Source of the DNA: Tetracentron sinense
Lineage: Eukaryota > Streptophyta > Magnoliopsida > Trochodendrales > Trochodendraceae
NCBI GenBank assembly: GCA_015143295.1
Contig: CM026553.1
Coordinates: 62,001-126,000 of the forward strand
DNA length: 64,000 nt
Direction of reading: 5' to 3'
Made by a program: the position numbers and the translations under genes. The notes under the pieces are model-generated. The model did no database searches and was not told where the DNA came from. It saw nothing but the letters and a program-made list of their open reading frames with translations. Positions 19,688 to 30,267 of the stretch are shown piece by piece; position 1 is the first letter of the stretch, and each line of letters opens with the position of its first letter.

Positions 19688-21111
19688 ATCATTTTTGGGG
19701 GTCTTGGGTTACCCTAAACCTAGAGAGAGATCTTACAAGAGAAGGGAAGAGAGTGGAGGATTGTAAGAGGGGTTTTTGGATTTGGAGAAGAAGAGCACAA
19801 ATCGAGCCTTGATCTCGCTCCTACGCGCCATTGGAGCTTGGATCTCCAACATCAAGCTTGGGTTTCGCTTCTACAAGCTTCTTCAAGCCTTTTCAAGCAT
19901 TGGATCAAAGGGATTTCATCCCATAAGGTAGATACACTCTACTAGGTTCTAATTTCATAAACCCTTAATGAAAAGCATGATTTTCTTGACAAGTATAGTT
20001 ATATATAGCCTCTTATATGTAAAAATACACTCTTCTAGCAATTGATTTCATGAAACCCTTTCTACATCAAGATAAAATCCCATGAATGATGGTGTGAATT
20101 AAATGTGATGATGTTATGCTTTCAACCAACAAATAAAAGATGGTAATTTTTGAGTTGTTCTATATGTTAGTATCCAAGATGAGAAGCATGTTAAAAGCAA
20201 CAAGTTTTGGGAAGAACAAGTAGAAAAACCTTATTTTAAATGTGATTGTAATGGTGTGATGTTATTGTATATGGATTATGGTGATGGATGAATTATGTTG
20301 AGTTTTCCCTAATGTCTACCATGTTATATCACAACTGCTATACGGACACATATGCATATGCATGATCGAGTTTTTCTAAATTATGGGTATCCCAAAAGAA
20401 GAAATACATGTATATAAGATGCAATACAAGAATAAGAAGAAGAAGAGTATAAGATGCAAATGAACCACACAAAAGTATAAGATGTAAATGAACCAAATGA
20501 ATAGTACAAGAAGCATAAGAAGTATAAGAAAAGTACAAGAAGTAAAAAGAGGTCTACGGAAAAGTATAAGAAGCACAAGATACATACGGAAAATACAAGA
20601 AGCACAAGATGTTACAAGAAATACAAGAAGATGGAAGGTATACGGAAAAAGCCGACAGGGATGCGACGATAGCAGGCCGCCTGAAAGGGAAAGGGATACT
20701 GGCATCGGACTCCGATGATAGCAGGCCGCCCGGAAGGGAGATGGATACTGGTCGTCTACCCTTAAGGTAGCCGAAGGTGAGGAGAACATTAGGCCACCCA
20801 GCTTACGTGGGTACGGGTACTAGTTTTCCTACTCCGGAGGTAGCAAATGATGAACACCAAGGTATTTTAAATACCCGTATATGCAAAGGTACAAGATGAT
20901 AAGAAGATGTTTTCGACAAAAGATGATAAGAAGATGTAAAAGACAAAAGATGATAAAAAGATGTTTTTCGATAGTATTTTCCGAGATATATGCACATGAT
21001 ATGATTTTGTTTTCCGCACTCTGATTTCAGGAATGCATATGAGATGATTAAATTATGATATGTACACGTTGTATTCTTGTTTACGATATTACTATCTAGT
21101 GGTTTGTATAC

Positions 21112-21132
21112 GCTGAGTATTCCATGCTCAGC
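21112..21132 (+). repeat. Conserved hairpin of Tekay LTRs (G copy)
   Basis: Arms GCTGAGTA and TGCTCAGC flank loop TTCCA. One pair would be a U-G wobble in RNA. Equivalents are at 24368-24388 (minus), 39723-39743, 53264-53284, 53840-53859 (minus) and 63076-63096. Confidence 0.85.
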
Positions 21133-21157
21133 AGTACATATTATGTCGGCAGGTCCT

Positions 21158-21331
21158 TTCGACATTTGTGGCGAGCGTCCTCAAGAACCATGGGTCGAGG
21201 AAGAGTATGTTGAGGAGGAGGAGACTTGGGGTAGTCTTAACAGCAGAGGGCTCAGGAGGAGCAGAGGGCTTTTGTTAGGTGGCCCCATCATGAGTGACGA
21301 GAGGGAGAGACATGTACATATATTTTGTTGA
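21158..21331 (+). other. Acidic mini-ORF segment in the G LTR
   Basis: After the acceptor-like GGCAG/GT, this frame reads FDICGERPQEPWVEEEYVEE and further acidic residues. It corresponds to segments in the S1, D, A and S2 LTRs. The C-terminal half is in another frame: a WPHHE-stop similar to the WPY ends elsewhere is found two phases away near 21280, so an indel is likely. No start codon lies inside the conserved part, so it would need an upstream exon or be non-coding. Confidence 0.5.
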
Positions 21332-21555
21332 GCGAGTATGTTCGCTCTTTATTTTGGGTCATGTATAAACTGAGACATATAGTATTGATAGAAATTTTGT
21401 AGTCCGCTTCCACTACCATATGTAGATTAGTATTACGCTTCCGCTATCACAGGTTTTATATGTTGTACAGGATTCATATGTCATATAAGATGGTTTGGTT
21501 ATGAGTTCACGTCGCCAAAGTATCCTAACTACTAGGGGTATTTTGGGTCGTGACA

Positions 21556-22367
21556 CTATAATTCCTCTTCTAATGGCCTATTTTACCACAGTGGAAACAC
21601 TTTCCCTTGCCTTTGTTTTCTTTGCCAGTATCTCCTGAATAACCTTTGGTAACTTTTGTCTTTCCTCTGTTATCTTTAAACTTACCTTTACCCTTATTCT
21701 TATTTCTAAACTTTTTAGATCGATTGGAGGTATCATGTTTATCGACAGTTAAAATTCCACCCTTTGTTGACTTTTTGATCAAATCTTCTGCAGACACAAG
21801 TGAGTTCATAAGCTCACTTAGTGACATCTCACTCTTGGTCATGATATAATTTAACACGAACGCATTGAAGGACGAAGGGAGTGACTGCAGAACAATGTCA
21901 ACCTGAGTGATGGCATCCATCTCTCCACCAAGAATATCCATTTCATTCAATAGGCCCATCATCTTAATGATGTGCTCCCTGACTGGAGTTCCCTCAGCCA
22001 TCTTGGTGTTAACAAGGGATTTCAATTTTACTTGTCGAGCTGACCTATTTTGCTCACCAAACATCTCATGTAGGTTTTGCAAAATGTCAGAAGCCTTATC
22101 CATGTGTTCATGCTGGCTTTGCAAGATGTTAGACCTCAAAGCCAGAATGTAACACTTGGTCATCTGATTTGACCTCTCCCATTGCTCTAACTCAGCATTT
22201 TGGGCCGGTGAAGCATCTGGAGGAATTTCAGGTTTAGGTGTTTTAAGACACAGGTAAAGGTTGGCTGCAACAAATACTATTCTAATTTTTCTTTTCCAGT
22301 CTACATAGTTAGTTCCTGCTAACTTTTCATCATGAAGAATTTCAGTCATAGGGTGAAGGCCTGTCAT
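21556..22367 (-). pseudogene. Tnt1-like Copia Gag of element C, truncated by insertion of G
   Basis: The frame runs from an ATG at 22367 for 265 residues. It holds the Copia gag domain: NYVDWKRKIRIVFVAANLYL near the start, EQWERSNQMTKCYI, LHEMFGEQNRSARQV and LPSSFNAFVLNY. A basic stretch KFRNKNKGKGKFKDN precedes the zinc knuckle, which begins CFHCGKIGH and is cut by a TAG (probably from TGG) at 21570. The protease expected next is missing: on the other side of G the element resumes in the pre-integrase region at 16746. Insertion of G was therefore accompanied by loss of host sequence. Confidence 0.85.
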
Positions 22368-23918
22368 GATCTAATTAAATGACAAATAAGATAGTATTAG
22401 GGATCTATTGTATTCATTAATACCTATTAGATTATGGGTCTGTTTCTAATGGTATTGCCAATTTGGGAAGAATCAATTGGCATTGAAAACCTAGACACTG
22501 GCTTAATGTGATCCTACCTTTGGGCACATTATCACATCGCCTTAAATAGGCAGATAGAAACTATCTTCTCCAATTTCAAAAATCATATCTTGTGAATCCT
22601 GGAGCATTCGATCTACTGTTTGATCTATAAGGGATGTTATACTCACGTTTTGACGTTATTGTATAATGTCTCTTATTCATGTGCCCACCTACCATGAACA
22701 TAATAAACACCTAGCGAAAGCTCACGCTTTGGCGTTATTGCTCCCACTATTTGCTTATATAGTTTTCACCATGTTCACACATAGGTGAGAGGGATTAGGC
22801 CCCGCTTTGGCCTGTCAGCTTACTCACATTCCCCACTATAGGATTACATAGTGTATGGCAGAAGATCATAATACTTAGGGGCTTGTCCCCAGTCTTATAT
22901 ACACATGATATATAGGGCAATTATTTCAACAGAATAATTAATCAACAGATATCATCTCATGATAAATAAACAACAAGTATCATCTCATAATAATAATAAC
23001 AGTAATAAACATTATATGAGATTAATAGTTATGGGTTAATGAAATTAAAATGCATGGATGCAAGAGAATGGGATAAGAACAAAGGCAGTTCACAAACTCC
23101 TTCGCAATTCCTTCCTCTATCATCATATCCAGATCAACATTGCAGAATCCTCCTTCACAGCATCTCCACCAATGCATGATAAAATAATGGCATTAGGGAA
23201 ACCAGTATTCCATTCGCCCTTTTCAGGGAAACCGAATGAATCTGCCCTTTACAAAATTGCCAGAAAATCCTACTACATATTATCCTCTAATATGAATGCA
23301 TGATAAACAATTGACCTATAATTATAATCTCATATAATAAGATGCAACATGGTGATGGAGTAATTTTTCTGATATTTTAAAAGATAAAAATTGATAACAA
23401 TTATCAATATGCTCAATAAAATTCTATATCTCATATAGATCAAATCCGGAAAATAAAACTATTATATTTTCCTACAATATATTTTAATAAAACTATTTTA
23501 TTAAAAATCCAGATAGGATATACTTAAAACTATTTTAAGTAATAATTAATATATATCTTAGGACTTTCCTAATATTACATAAACATATAGTAAAACCTAA
23601 ACATTATTAATTATTTTAAACCATTAATAAATGTACATTGAATGATCAAATCATTTAATATAGATTTTCAAAATAAACAATTTATTTCGAAAATTATATC
23701 ACATATATTATACTAGTTTTTTAAATTATTTAATTATCATTATCAAATCTCATTCGATAATATAATAAAATTAATTATTTATTTATTCATCTCATGAACA
23801 AATAAAATAATAAAAACTATGAGCATAAATAAATAAATAAAAATTAAATTCATCTCATGAATTAAATTATTTATTATCTATCCTTTAAAATAAACAAAAA
23901 AAAAAATCCTAACCATGA
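22368..23918 (-). other. Leader of Copia C and AT-rich flank, no gene
   Basis: No reading frame is supported. Bases 22560-22900 hold repeated phrases such as CTCACGTTTTGACGTTATTG and CTCACGCTTTGGCGTTATTG. Bases 23330-23910 are strongly AT-rich and end in an A-run before the PBS. It sits between gag and PBS on the minus strand, so it is best read as an untranslated leader with possible insertions. Confidence 0.5.
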
Positions 23919-23930
23919 GCTCTGATATCA
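23919..23930 (-). other. Primer-binding site, one mismatch
   Basis: The minus strand reads TGATATCAGAGC, against TGGTATCAGAGC in the other elements. It adjoins the LTR end at 23936. It could serve Copia C or a Tekay Gypsy element whose body is lost. Confidence 0.65.
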
Positions 23931-24193
23931 CTTGATGTCACGCCCCAAAATACCCCTTAGGAGTTAAGGGATACTTTGGTCGTGACTATGCTTAACCTGT
24001 CAAACCATCCTGCAATGAACAAGGTGAACTAATCCAATAATGACAATGTTCAGAGTGCGGAAGCTCATAAAAAATGTGGAAGCTCATGATCAACTTTCTC
24101 TTTTCAAAAAAAGGTAATCTGTATTCCAAGTTTACCTATACAATCACAAACATCAAAGCAAAGGTGGACATGCCCACCTATCAAAATACAAAA

Positions 24194-24340
24194 TCACAAC
24201 TCTCTCTCACAGCACTCGTCTGGGTACGGCCATCTATCTAAGTCTCTCGTCTCCACTTGAGGCTCTACTATAGGATCCACGTGAGGCTCCTCCTCACCAT
24301 AATCCTCCTCGATCTAAGGATCGAGAGCCCAGATGTCAAA
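24194..24340 (-). other. Acidic mini-ORF segment in LTR D
   Basis: From TTT at 24340 the frame reads FDIWALDP, a TAG, then IEEDYGEEEPHVDPIVEPQ, VETRDLDRWPYP and on to a TGA. The TAG replaces the Trp seen in other LTRs (TGG to TAG). Alignment with S1 is given in the findings. Confidence 0.55.
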
Positions 24341-24367
24341 CTGAGTACCTGCCAACATGAAAGTCTG

Positions 24368-24388
24368 GCTGAGTATGGAATACTCAGC
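24368..24388 (-). repeat. Conserved hairpin of Tekay LTRs (D copy)
   Basis: Perfect 8-bp arms GCTGAGTA / TACTCAGC (sense) flank loop TTCCA. It lies about 20 bases upstream of an acceptor-like GGCAG/GT. Confidence 0.85.
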
Positions 24389-27299
24389 GAGTACAAGCTA
24401 CTAGCTAAACAGTAGTAATAACATGTACAAGAGAACATTGATCTGTACAATCAGTAAAACAATATAAGATTATCATATGCATGCATGAATGCAAAAACCC
24501 GATAAAATCATACTTCAAAATCATGTCTTGTCTTATCTTGAAAACAGTTGTTTGGGTGTGTGTTCATGTGTTTTCAATCTTGCTTGTCATACTTGAAAAC
24601 AATGTGTGGTCTTGGGTCTCATTCGTAAGAATCACGTATGTATCATGTCTTGCTTGGAATCACGTGTCTTGTGTTCTTGCTTGACTTGCCATGACTTGAC
24701 TTGACTTGCCTTGTTTTCTTGTGAGCCAGATGTTAGTGCTCCGTGAATAAGAATACATATATATAGATATCTAAAGAGGGGTACACTAACATCCTTGACC
24801 GACCCTATGTCCGGCTTGATCAACTTGTTTTCTTGTGAGCCAGGTATGACATATCTTGCGATATGCCCTACCCTTGACCGGCTCGATGTCCGGCTTTATC
24901 TACCTGCTTTTTTACTTGTGAGCCTGGTATGACATATCCAGAGATATGCCCTACCCTTGACCGGCCCGATGTCCGGCTTTATCATTCGTATCGTGAATCA
25001 CTTTTGTTGTGGTAGTTCAAATGAAAGTATGCCTCTTTTTAATTTTAGAAACACAGTTCTTGGGGGGCATACATCGAATCCCAAGATCTGACTAAGATTC
25101 TAATTGATTTTATTGAATGAAGGTTAGAATAACATTCACCTTTGCGACTTTGAAATTGTTAAGTCAAATCCACGTTAGAATAGTACTCGCAAAACTTCAC
25201 AAGTGTCAAGTCTCCTGTCGATTCACACGAACCTTCTTTTTCCTTTAAAGCTTTCTCTAATGGAAGCTAATGGCCCTTCCAAATTTCCAGCTCTAGGAAT
25301 CTTGAATAAAGATCCAATCTTTATTGATCAAGAACCTTTCTTGATGAACAAGATGAATTCTTGCTTTCCCTCAAGATCCAATCAAGAAGACAAAAGAAGA
25401 GAGAGATGGGTGTGACCGTACACCTCAAGGAGAGAGAGGGGAGGGCGTGAGGTTTTTGGAGAGGGAGAGAAGAAAAAATTCCGGAGAATTATCTATCTTA
25501 AAGGGCTGGGCATCCAATCCTTTATATAAGTTCTCTCTTGGTTGCTTGAATTGTAATCCAATTATAATTCATTAACCTTATCCTAATCCAATTAGGATTC
25601 CTCAATAGTTTCATTTATTGATTATTCTCCTAATCCAATTAGGATTAATCTTAAAAGAAACTAACCTTATCCATTAGTAACTAATCTTATCCTTATCCAA
25701 TAAGGAATCTTGAATTAGTAACTAACTAATGGAATCCCTAACAATTAGGGAATCTTTAATTAGTAACTAACTGACTAACTAACTAACCTTATCCAATAAG
25801 GTGTTAATTAATTAGAAACTAATTAAAATAAAACTTTCTCCATAAAGTGGGCGTCCCACCCTAGGTGGGTCCCACTCCACACGCCCAAAGGGTTTCCAAA
25901 ACCCTTCTTGGTCACTTGAATTATTCTTTTATAATAATTCCCGATGGGTCCTACCCATTTGGTTTTTCACATCTAATGTGATTCCACCTTTTAGAGCTTC
26001 ACTATACCATATAGTGATTACTTAGAGAAATTAATTAATTTAATTATAAATTAAATTAAATACTTTAAGAAGGTCCTTGTGTGTGGGATCTAAAGGGATC
26101 TCCTATTTCCGGTTCTGGGACCAAGTACTTGACCTTTTTGGTTGAAGCATTATTACTAGGAAACACCTTTCCTAAAACTCCATTAGGATCATAGAATGTT
26201 ATCTAAGTCCCTGGACTTCCACCAATCACAATTAATGTCCATTAACACAATGTGATTAACCTCCAGAAATTAGAGAATTGCTTGTAAATACCATCTCACA
26301 ATATATTTGCAAATAAATCCTTCCACATTCCGATATCACTTGTAAGCTTCCGGGATTGGAACAATTCCACTGTCTTAGTCCCTAACTTATGAATAGAACT
26401 CTTTCTCATGATTACTTTTCATTGATCTGAACCTCCAAAACACTTTTGAAGAAACATTAGAAAAGAACTGACATATATATTTATATATATACTTTTCCAT
26501 ATTAAAAATATCAACTTCGATAAAGACCATTTTACCGAAAAGCACCAGTACTGGATTTAACAGTTCAGTTCAACAAGTATCACCTTGATATCATTATCTC
26601 CAATTAAGGAGTTGTGGATTCCTTATTGAGTGTTTACACACTTCTCCAAACATAGTGTACATGACCCAACGTACCCGGAGTTAGTCCTGTGTATTGGACA
26701 TTGTCGATTGGCACATCAAAGCCATATAGACAAATGTCTGAGAAAATGTTAACCTCTCAGGTCTAAGGACAATTTGTCAAATGGATAACCCTAATACAAT
26801 CTGACAGTGTATTCCATAGGGTATCCACTAGTGACCCCATTCAGTATTAATTATGTACTTGCTACATATACTCACATGTTAGTCAAGAGTCACCACTCTC
26901 TGTGAATGAGATTCATCACACTATCTCATAGAACTACACATGTGCAAGCCATGATGAAGTACGGCACCCAACCAGTACTCTAGAGGCTTCAAACAATATT
27001 AGGTTTACAAGGAACCGGAAAATCATATCTCCTCGCAACCTTTGCATGATTTTCCTACAATGTTACCTATGGAACTTTATGTCATCATCATATGAGATAG
27101 TAATTAATATAAATACCCTTTATAGTTGGTTGTGTGAATATGATGTTTGTCTAATCAACATAGAAAAGTCTCTTATTGGCTTTCGAGGGCATATATGTCC
27201 AACATCAAATACGTGTACTTTGAAAACATCGGTCCATGGATGCATGCGTGTTTGTGTGTGACAATGTGTGGCAATCATGCTAGCATAAGTGATCAAAAA

Positions 27300-28829
27300 G
27301 GGAAAGACATACCACATCTTAATCCTACTTAAATTCATGTGAGAATCGAGCCATAAGGAAAACATTACATCAACGAATCTGTTGTGATTCCTAGACATAT
27401 GACTAAAGGTGATTCTTCTGAACTGAGTGATCAACACATTGAGATAAGCTAGGTATGGGACTAGCTTGGCTTCTCAAATGGCCCAAGATTCGTTCGCTTG
27501 ATAAATTACTAAGGATGAGTCACTGTAGACATCTATCTCTTCGATTCTGATTCCCAGGGTTTCTCTTAGTCCGGTTATACATGCCTCATATTCTACTTCG
27601 TTATTTGAACATCTAAATTTTAGCTTGATTGAGATGGGGAGGTGGGCTCCCTCATGAGAGATTAGGACTACTCCTGCCCCATGTCCATGACTGTTAGCGG
27701 CTCCGTCGAATTATAACTCTCAACCGAGGTACTCTTGCTCTTCAGTCTCTGTATACATGATGGCTTGATCTGGGAATTGATCATGTACTGAAATGTAGTC
27801 CTATGCTAGACTGTGGGCTAGGTGGTCTACAATTGTCTACCCCTTGATTGAATTTTGAGTCATGTATATGATGTCATATTCAGATAACATCATAAGCCAT
27901 CAAGCTGTCCTCCCAGTGGTGCCTGGATTTTCAAATAGGTATTTGAGTGGATCCATCCGAGGATCAGTATTGCCGGAGAGGAAAGCAGGTAGTGCCATAG
28001 ACGTTAAGTAGCCCAGACTTATGCTAGACAAGTTTTCTCAAGCGGGCTGTACTTCTCTTCATACTCTAGTAATCGCTTACTGATGTAGTAAATGGCTTGC
28101 ACTGTTCTACCTGTCTCGTTATGTTGTGCCAGGACGCACCCCATGGAGATTTCTTGTACTGAGATGTATAGTAGTAGTGGGCATCTTGGCATAGGAGGCA
28201 TAAGTACTGGAGGGTGAAGGAGATACTGTTTCATCTTGTCAAAGGCTTCCTGACATTCATTTGTCCAGACTGTAAGTACATTCTTCCTGAGAAGCTTAAA
28301 GATTGGCTCGTATATCAGAGTGAGCTGAGAGATTAATCGACTGATGTACTGAATTCTGTCCAGGAATCCATGGATTTCCTTTTCAGTCTGGGGAGTTCAC
28401 ATTTCGATGATAGCCTTGGCTTTAGCTGGGTCAATCTCAATACATCTTTTGCTGACTATGAAGCCAAGGATTTTTCTTGACATGGCTCTAAAAACACATT
28501 TGACAGGTTCAGTCTTAGGCTGAACTCTCTGAGTCTGTCACATAGCTTCTTCAGGATTTTGCCTGGCAGTAGGTGATTTGACGATCATTTCATCCACATA
28601 AACTTCAGTTGTCTTGTGAATCATGCCATGGAATAGTGTTGTCATGGCCCTCTGATAAGTTGCCCCTACATTCTTGAGTCCGAAGAGCATAACCTTGAAG
28701 CAAAACGTGCCCCAAGGTGTGATGAAGCAGGTTTTCTCTATGTCTTATTCTACCATTCTGAAATGGTTATATCTAGAGAAACCATCCATGAATGAGAGTG
28801 TCTCATGCCCTGCAGTGTTGTCGACCAGA
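27300..28829 (-). pseudogene. Tat-type Gypsy pol of T2, C-terminal part: RT, RNase H and second RNase H
   Basis: From 28829 leftward the text reads VDNTAGHETLSFMDGFSRYN, then PWGTFCFKVMLFGLKN, a damaged YVDEMIVKS box (usually YVDDMLVKS) and FLDRIQYISRLISQL. The RNase H follows: MKQYLLHPPVL, GCVLAQHNETGRTVQAIYYI and YSPLEKTCLA (28234-28019). A second, archaeal-type RNase H is visible at about 27650-27400: FRCSNNEVEYEACITGLRET, IDVYSDSSLVIYQ and SHMSRNHNRFVDV. Two RNase H domains mark the Tat lineage. Stops and frameshifts are numerous. Integrase is missing because sequence left of about 27300 is Copia-like LTR. Confidence 0.8.
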
Positions 28830-30267
28830 ATTGAAAAAATTCGGTGAACCTCAAATCCGATGTTTGAGTTGAGAACGCACAAGTTCAAGGGGATGGTTAA
28901 GTATCTCTATAAGTCTGTCTACCCTTTTTAATAATTTAACAATTAAGTTATTAATCTTAAGGGATGATGAACTTAAAGTGCGGAATAAGGAAAACATATA
29001 AACCACAACACAAGGATTTTTTACATGGAAACTCTTCTGGGAAAAACCATAGGACCTAGTTCAGCCAAGAGATATCACTAAGACAAAGTCAACAAGAACT
29101 TACAAGACTCGAACTTGACTCCTTCGAACCCGACACTATGATCCTTTAATTCTTAGTCCTCCACGTCTCAAAAATTCATCACGTACTCACAAGTCCCGTA
29201 ATCAAGTGCTGTCGCTCATACTTCAGATTCCACCGACCAAATCACTTTACCACGATCCTTCTTGTATCGATCTCCTTTGCAAAGGCCCCGGAACACTCCA
29301 GCCAAGTTGTTCTATCCATAACAGGTTGATGGTTTGATGAAAATCAAATCTTAGATGGACTCCATCAATGGGAAAGTCCAAGCAAGCTAGAATGATGCAT
29401 TGGCTTGCAAAACTAGGATGAGAGAATGATTAACAAAGGAACGAGAGGAAAATAAATTTCATAGTTTCTATGACCTCTAAAGATACTCAAAAGTACTCTC
29501 CACACACTCCCCAAGTTGTACTCCACGAACTAGAAGGGTTCACCATAAATAGAGAATCAAAAATCATGATTTAGAAGTTGCCAAAACCCAAAAAGGCAAG
29601 AAAAATCGAATAGTAAAAAATCCCATATCAGGGTCGACCCTAGGAGACACTTGGGTCAAATCAATAGTGAAGTTCAGTCGACCCAAGTGTCTTCCAGGGT
29701 CGACCTTGGGTTTTTCCTTTCTCTGCCCAATTTTGTCATACAAAATTTTTTATACTCGGGGTCGACCCAAAGTGCTCAGGGTCAACCTTGAGGTGGAAAC
29801 TTATTTTTAAAATTGCATTTTTAACTCTTGATCCCTTCATAAAAGTTGTAGATCTTTTTGACGTGGTCGATTTGATATGTTATAGAGCAAAATCAGAGCT
29901 ACGGTTTGCGAGATATACCACCTACAAGTAACCTTGGTTTTTTAAGATTTTTCAGAACTTTTAACTTGTTTTGGGCAACATATCTAATCACCTATGGTCC
30001 ATATGATTAGTCTAAGTCAATTTCCACCTAAGGTATCATATTATGAATATTCTAAGTCAATTCCCACCTAAGGTAACATGGTATCTAGGTCACTTGCCAT
30101 CCTATGAGTGAAACGAAGGAAATGATTAACCGAGTCAATCAACCGAGTCTTCAACGGTCTTCAACTTCACTTGTCGTGGATGCTTGAAGGCAATGACACA
30201 AGATACACATCTAAACACCTAGACTCACTTGTTTTGACACCAGAATAAGCCAATACTAAAACATGAA
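28830..30267 (-). repeat. Solo Sirevirus-like LTR inserted in the T2 reverse transcriptase
   Basis: It interrupts RT between PHIDIL (right) and VDNTAG (left). The flanks ACCAG and ACAAG may be a decayed 5-bp target duplication. The text matches the E1 LTR in order: TTTTTTACATGGAAACTC...GGGAAAAACCATAGGACC, then CCACCGACCAAATC and a CGATCTCCTT-type segment. It has a palindrome set GGGTCGACCC / GTCGACCC at 29629-29780 in the position of the E1 cluster. Ends are not clean, so borders are good to within about 20 bases. Confidence 0.65.
29629..29780. repeat. Palindrome cluster, core GGGTCGACCC
   Basis: CAGGGTCGACCCTAG (about 29629), AGTCGACCCAAG (about 29677), CAGGGTCGACCTTGG (about 29694) and GGGGTCGACCCAAAG (about 29758) occur on both sides of CATACAAAATTTTTTATA. 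The same AT word sits inside the ACCGATCG clusters of E1 and the Gypsy LTRs. Confidence 0.85.

Larger units (their letters stand above)
18707..21555 (+). repeat. 3' LTR of G (Tekay type, 2,849 bp)
   Basis: It starts TGTAGAGCCCCG and ends GGGTCGTGACA, followed by Copia C sequence. From left to right it holds a conserved box at 19419-19470 (TCCAACGCAAGTTGAATC ... AAAGTTATGGC), a palindrome cluster at 19516-19622, and a TATA box CCTATAAATAGGGG at 19674-19687. A donor-like CCATAAG/GTAGATACAC lies near 19927. A purine-rich AAGAAGTATAAGAAGCACAAGATG-like tract covers 20395-20660 (words vary). Two copies of a GATAGCAGGCCGCC-containing repeat lie at about 20665 and 20715. A hairpin lies at 21112-21132, an acceptor-like GGCAG/GT at 21152, and an acidic reading frame starts at 21158. 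Confidence 0.85.
23936..27059 (-). repeat. LTR D: Tekay-like R/U5 half joined to a Copia-like U3 half
   Basis: The left end (minus ...GGGGCGTGACA) matches the 3' ends of Tekay LTRs such as S1. It carries the hairpin at 24368-24388, an acidic frame at 24194-24340 and three GTTTTCTTGTGAGCCAGGTA-type repeats with TGTCCGGC at 24716-24985. A minus TATA (CTTATATAAAGG) lies near 25522-25533. Right of it come palindromes CTAATCCAATTAG (two), CCTTATCCAATAAGG (two), CCCTAACAATTAGGG and CCCACCCTAGGTGGG. Further right the text looks like a Copia LTR and reaches a minus TGTAGGAAAATC at 27059. Either one chimeric LTR or two abutting LTRs is possible. The right border is tentative. Confidence 0.5.
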
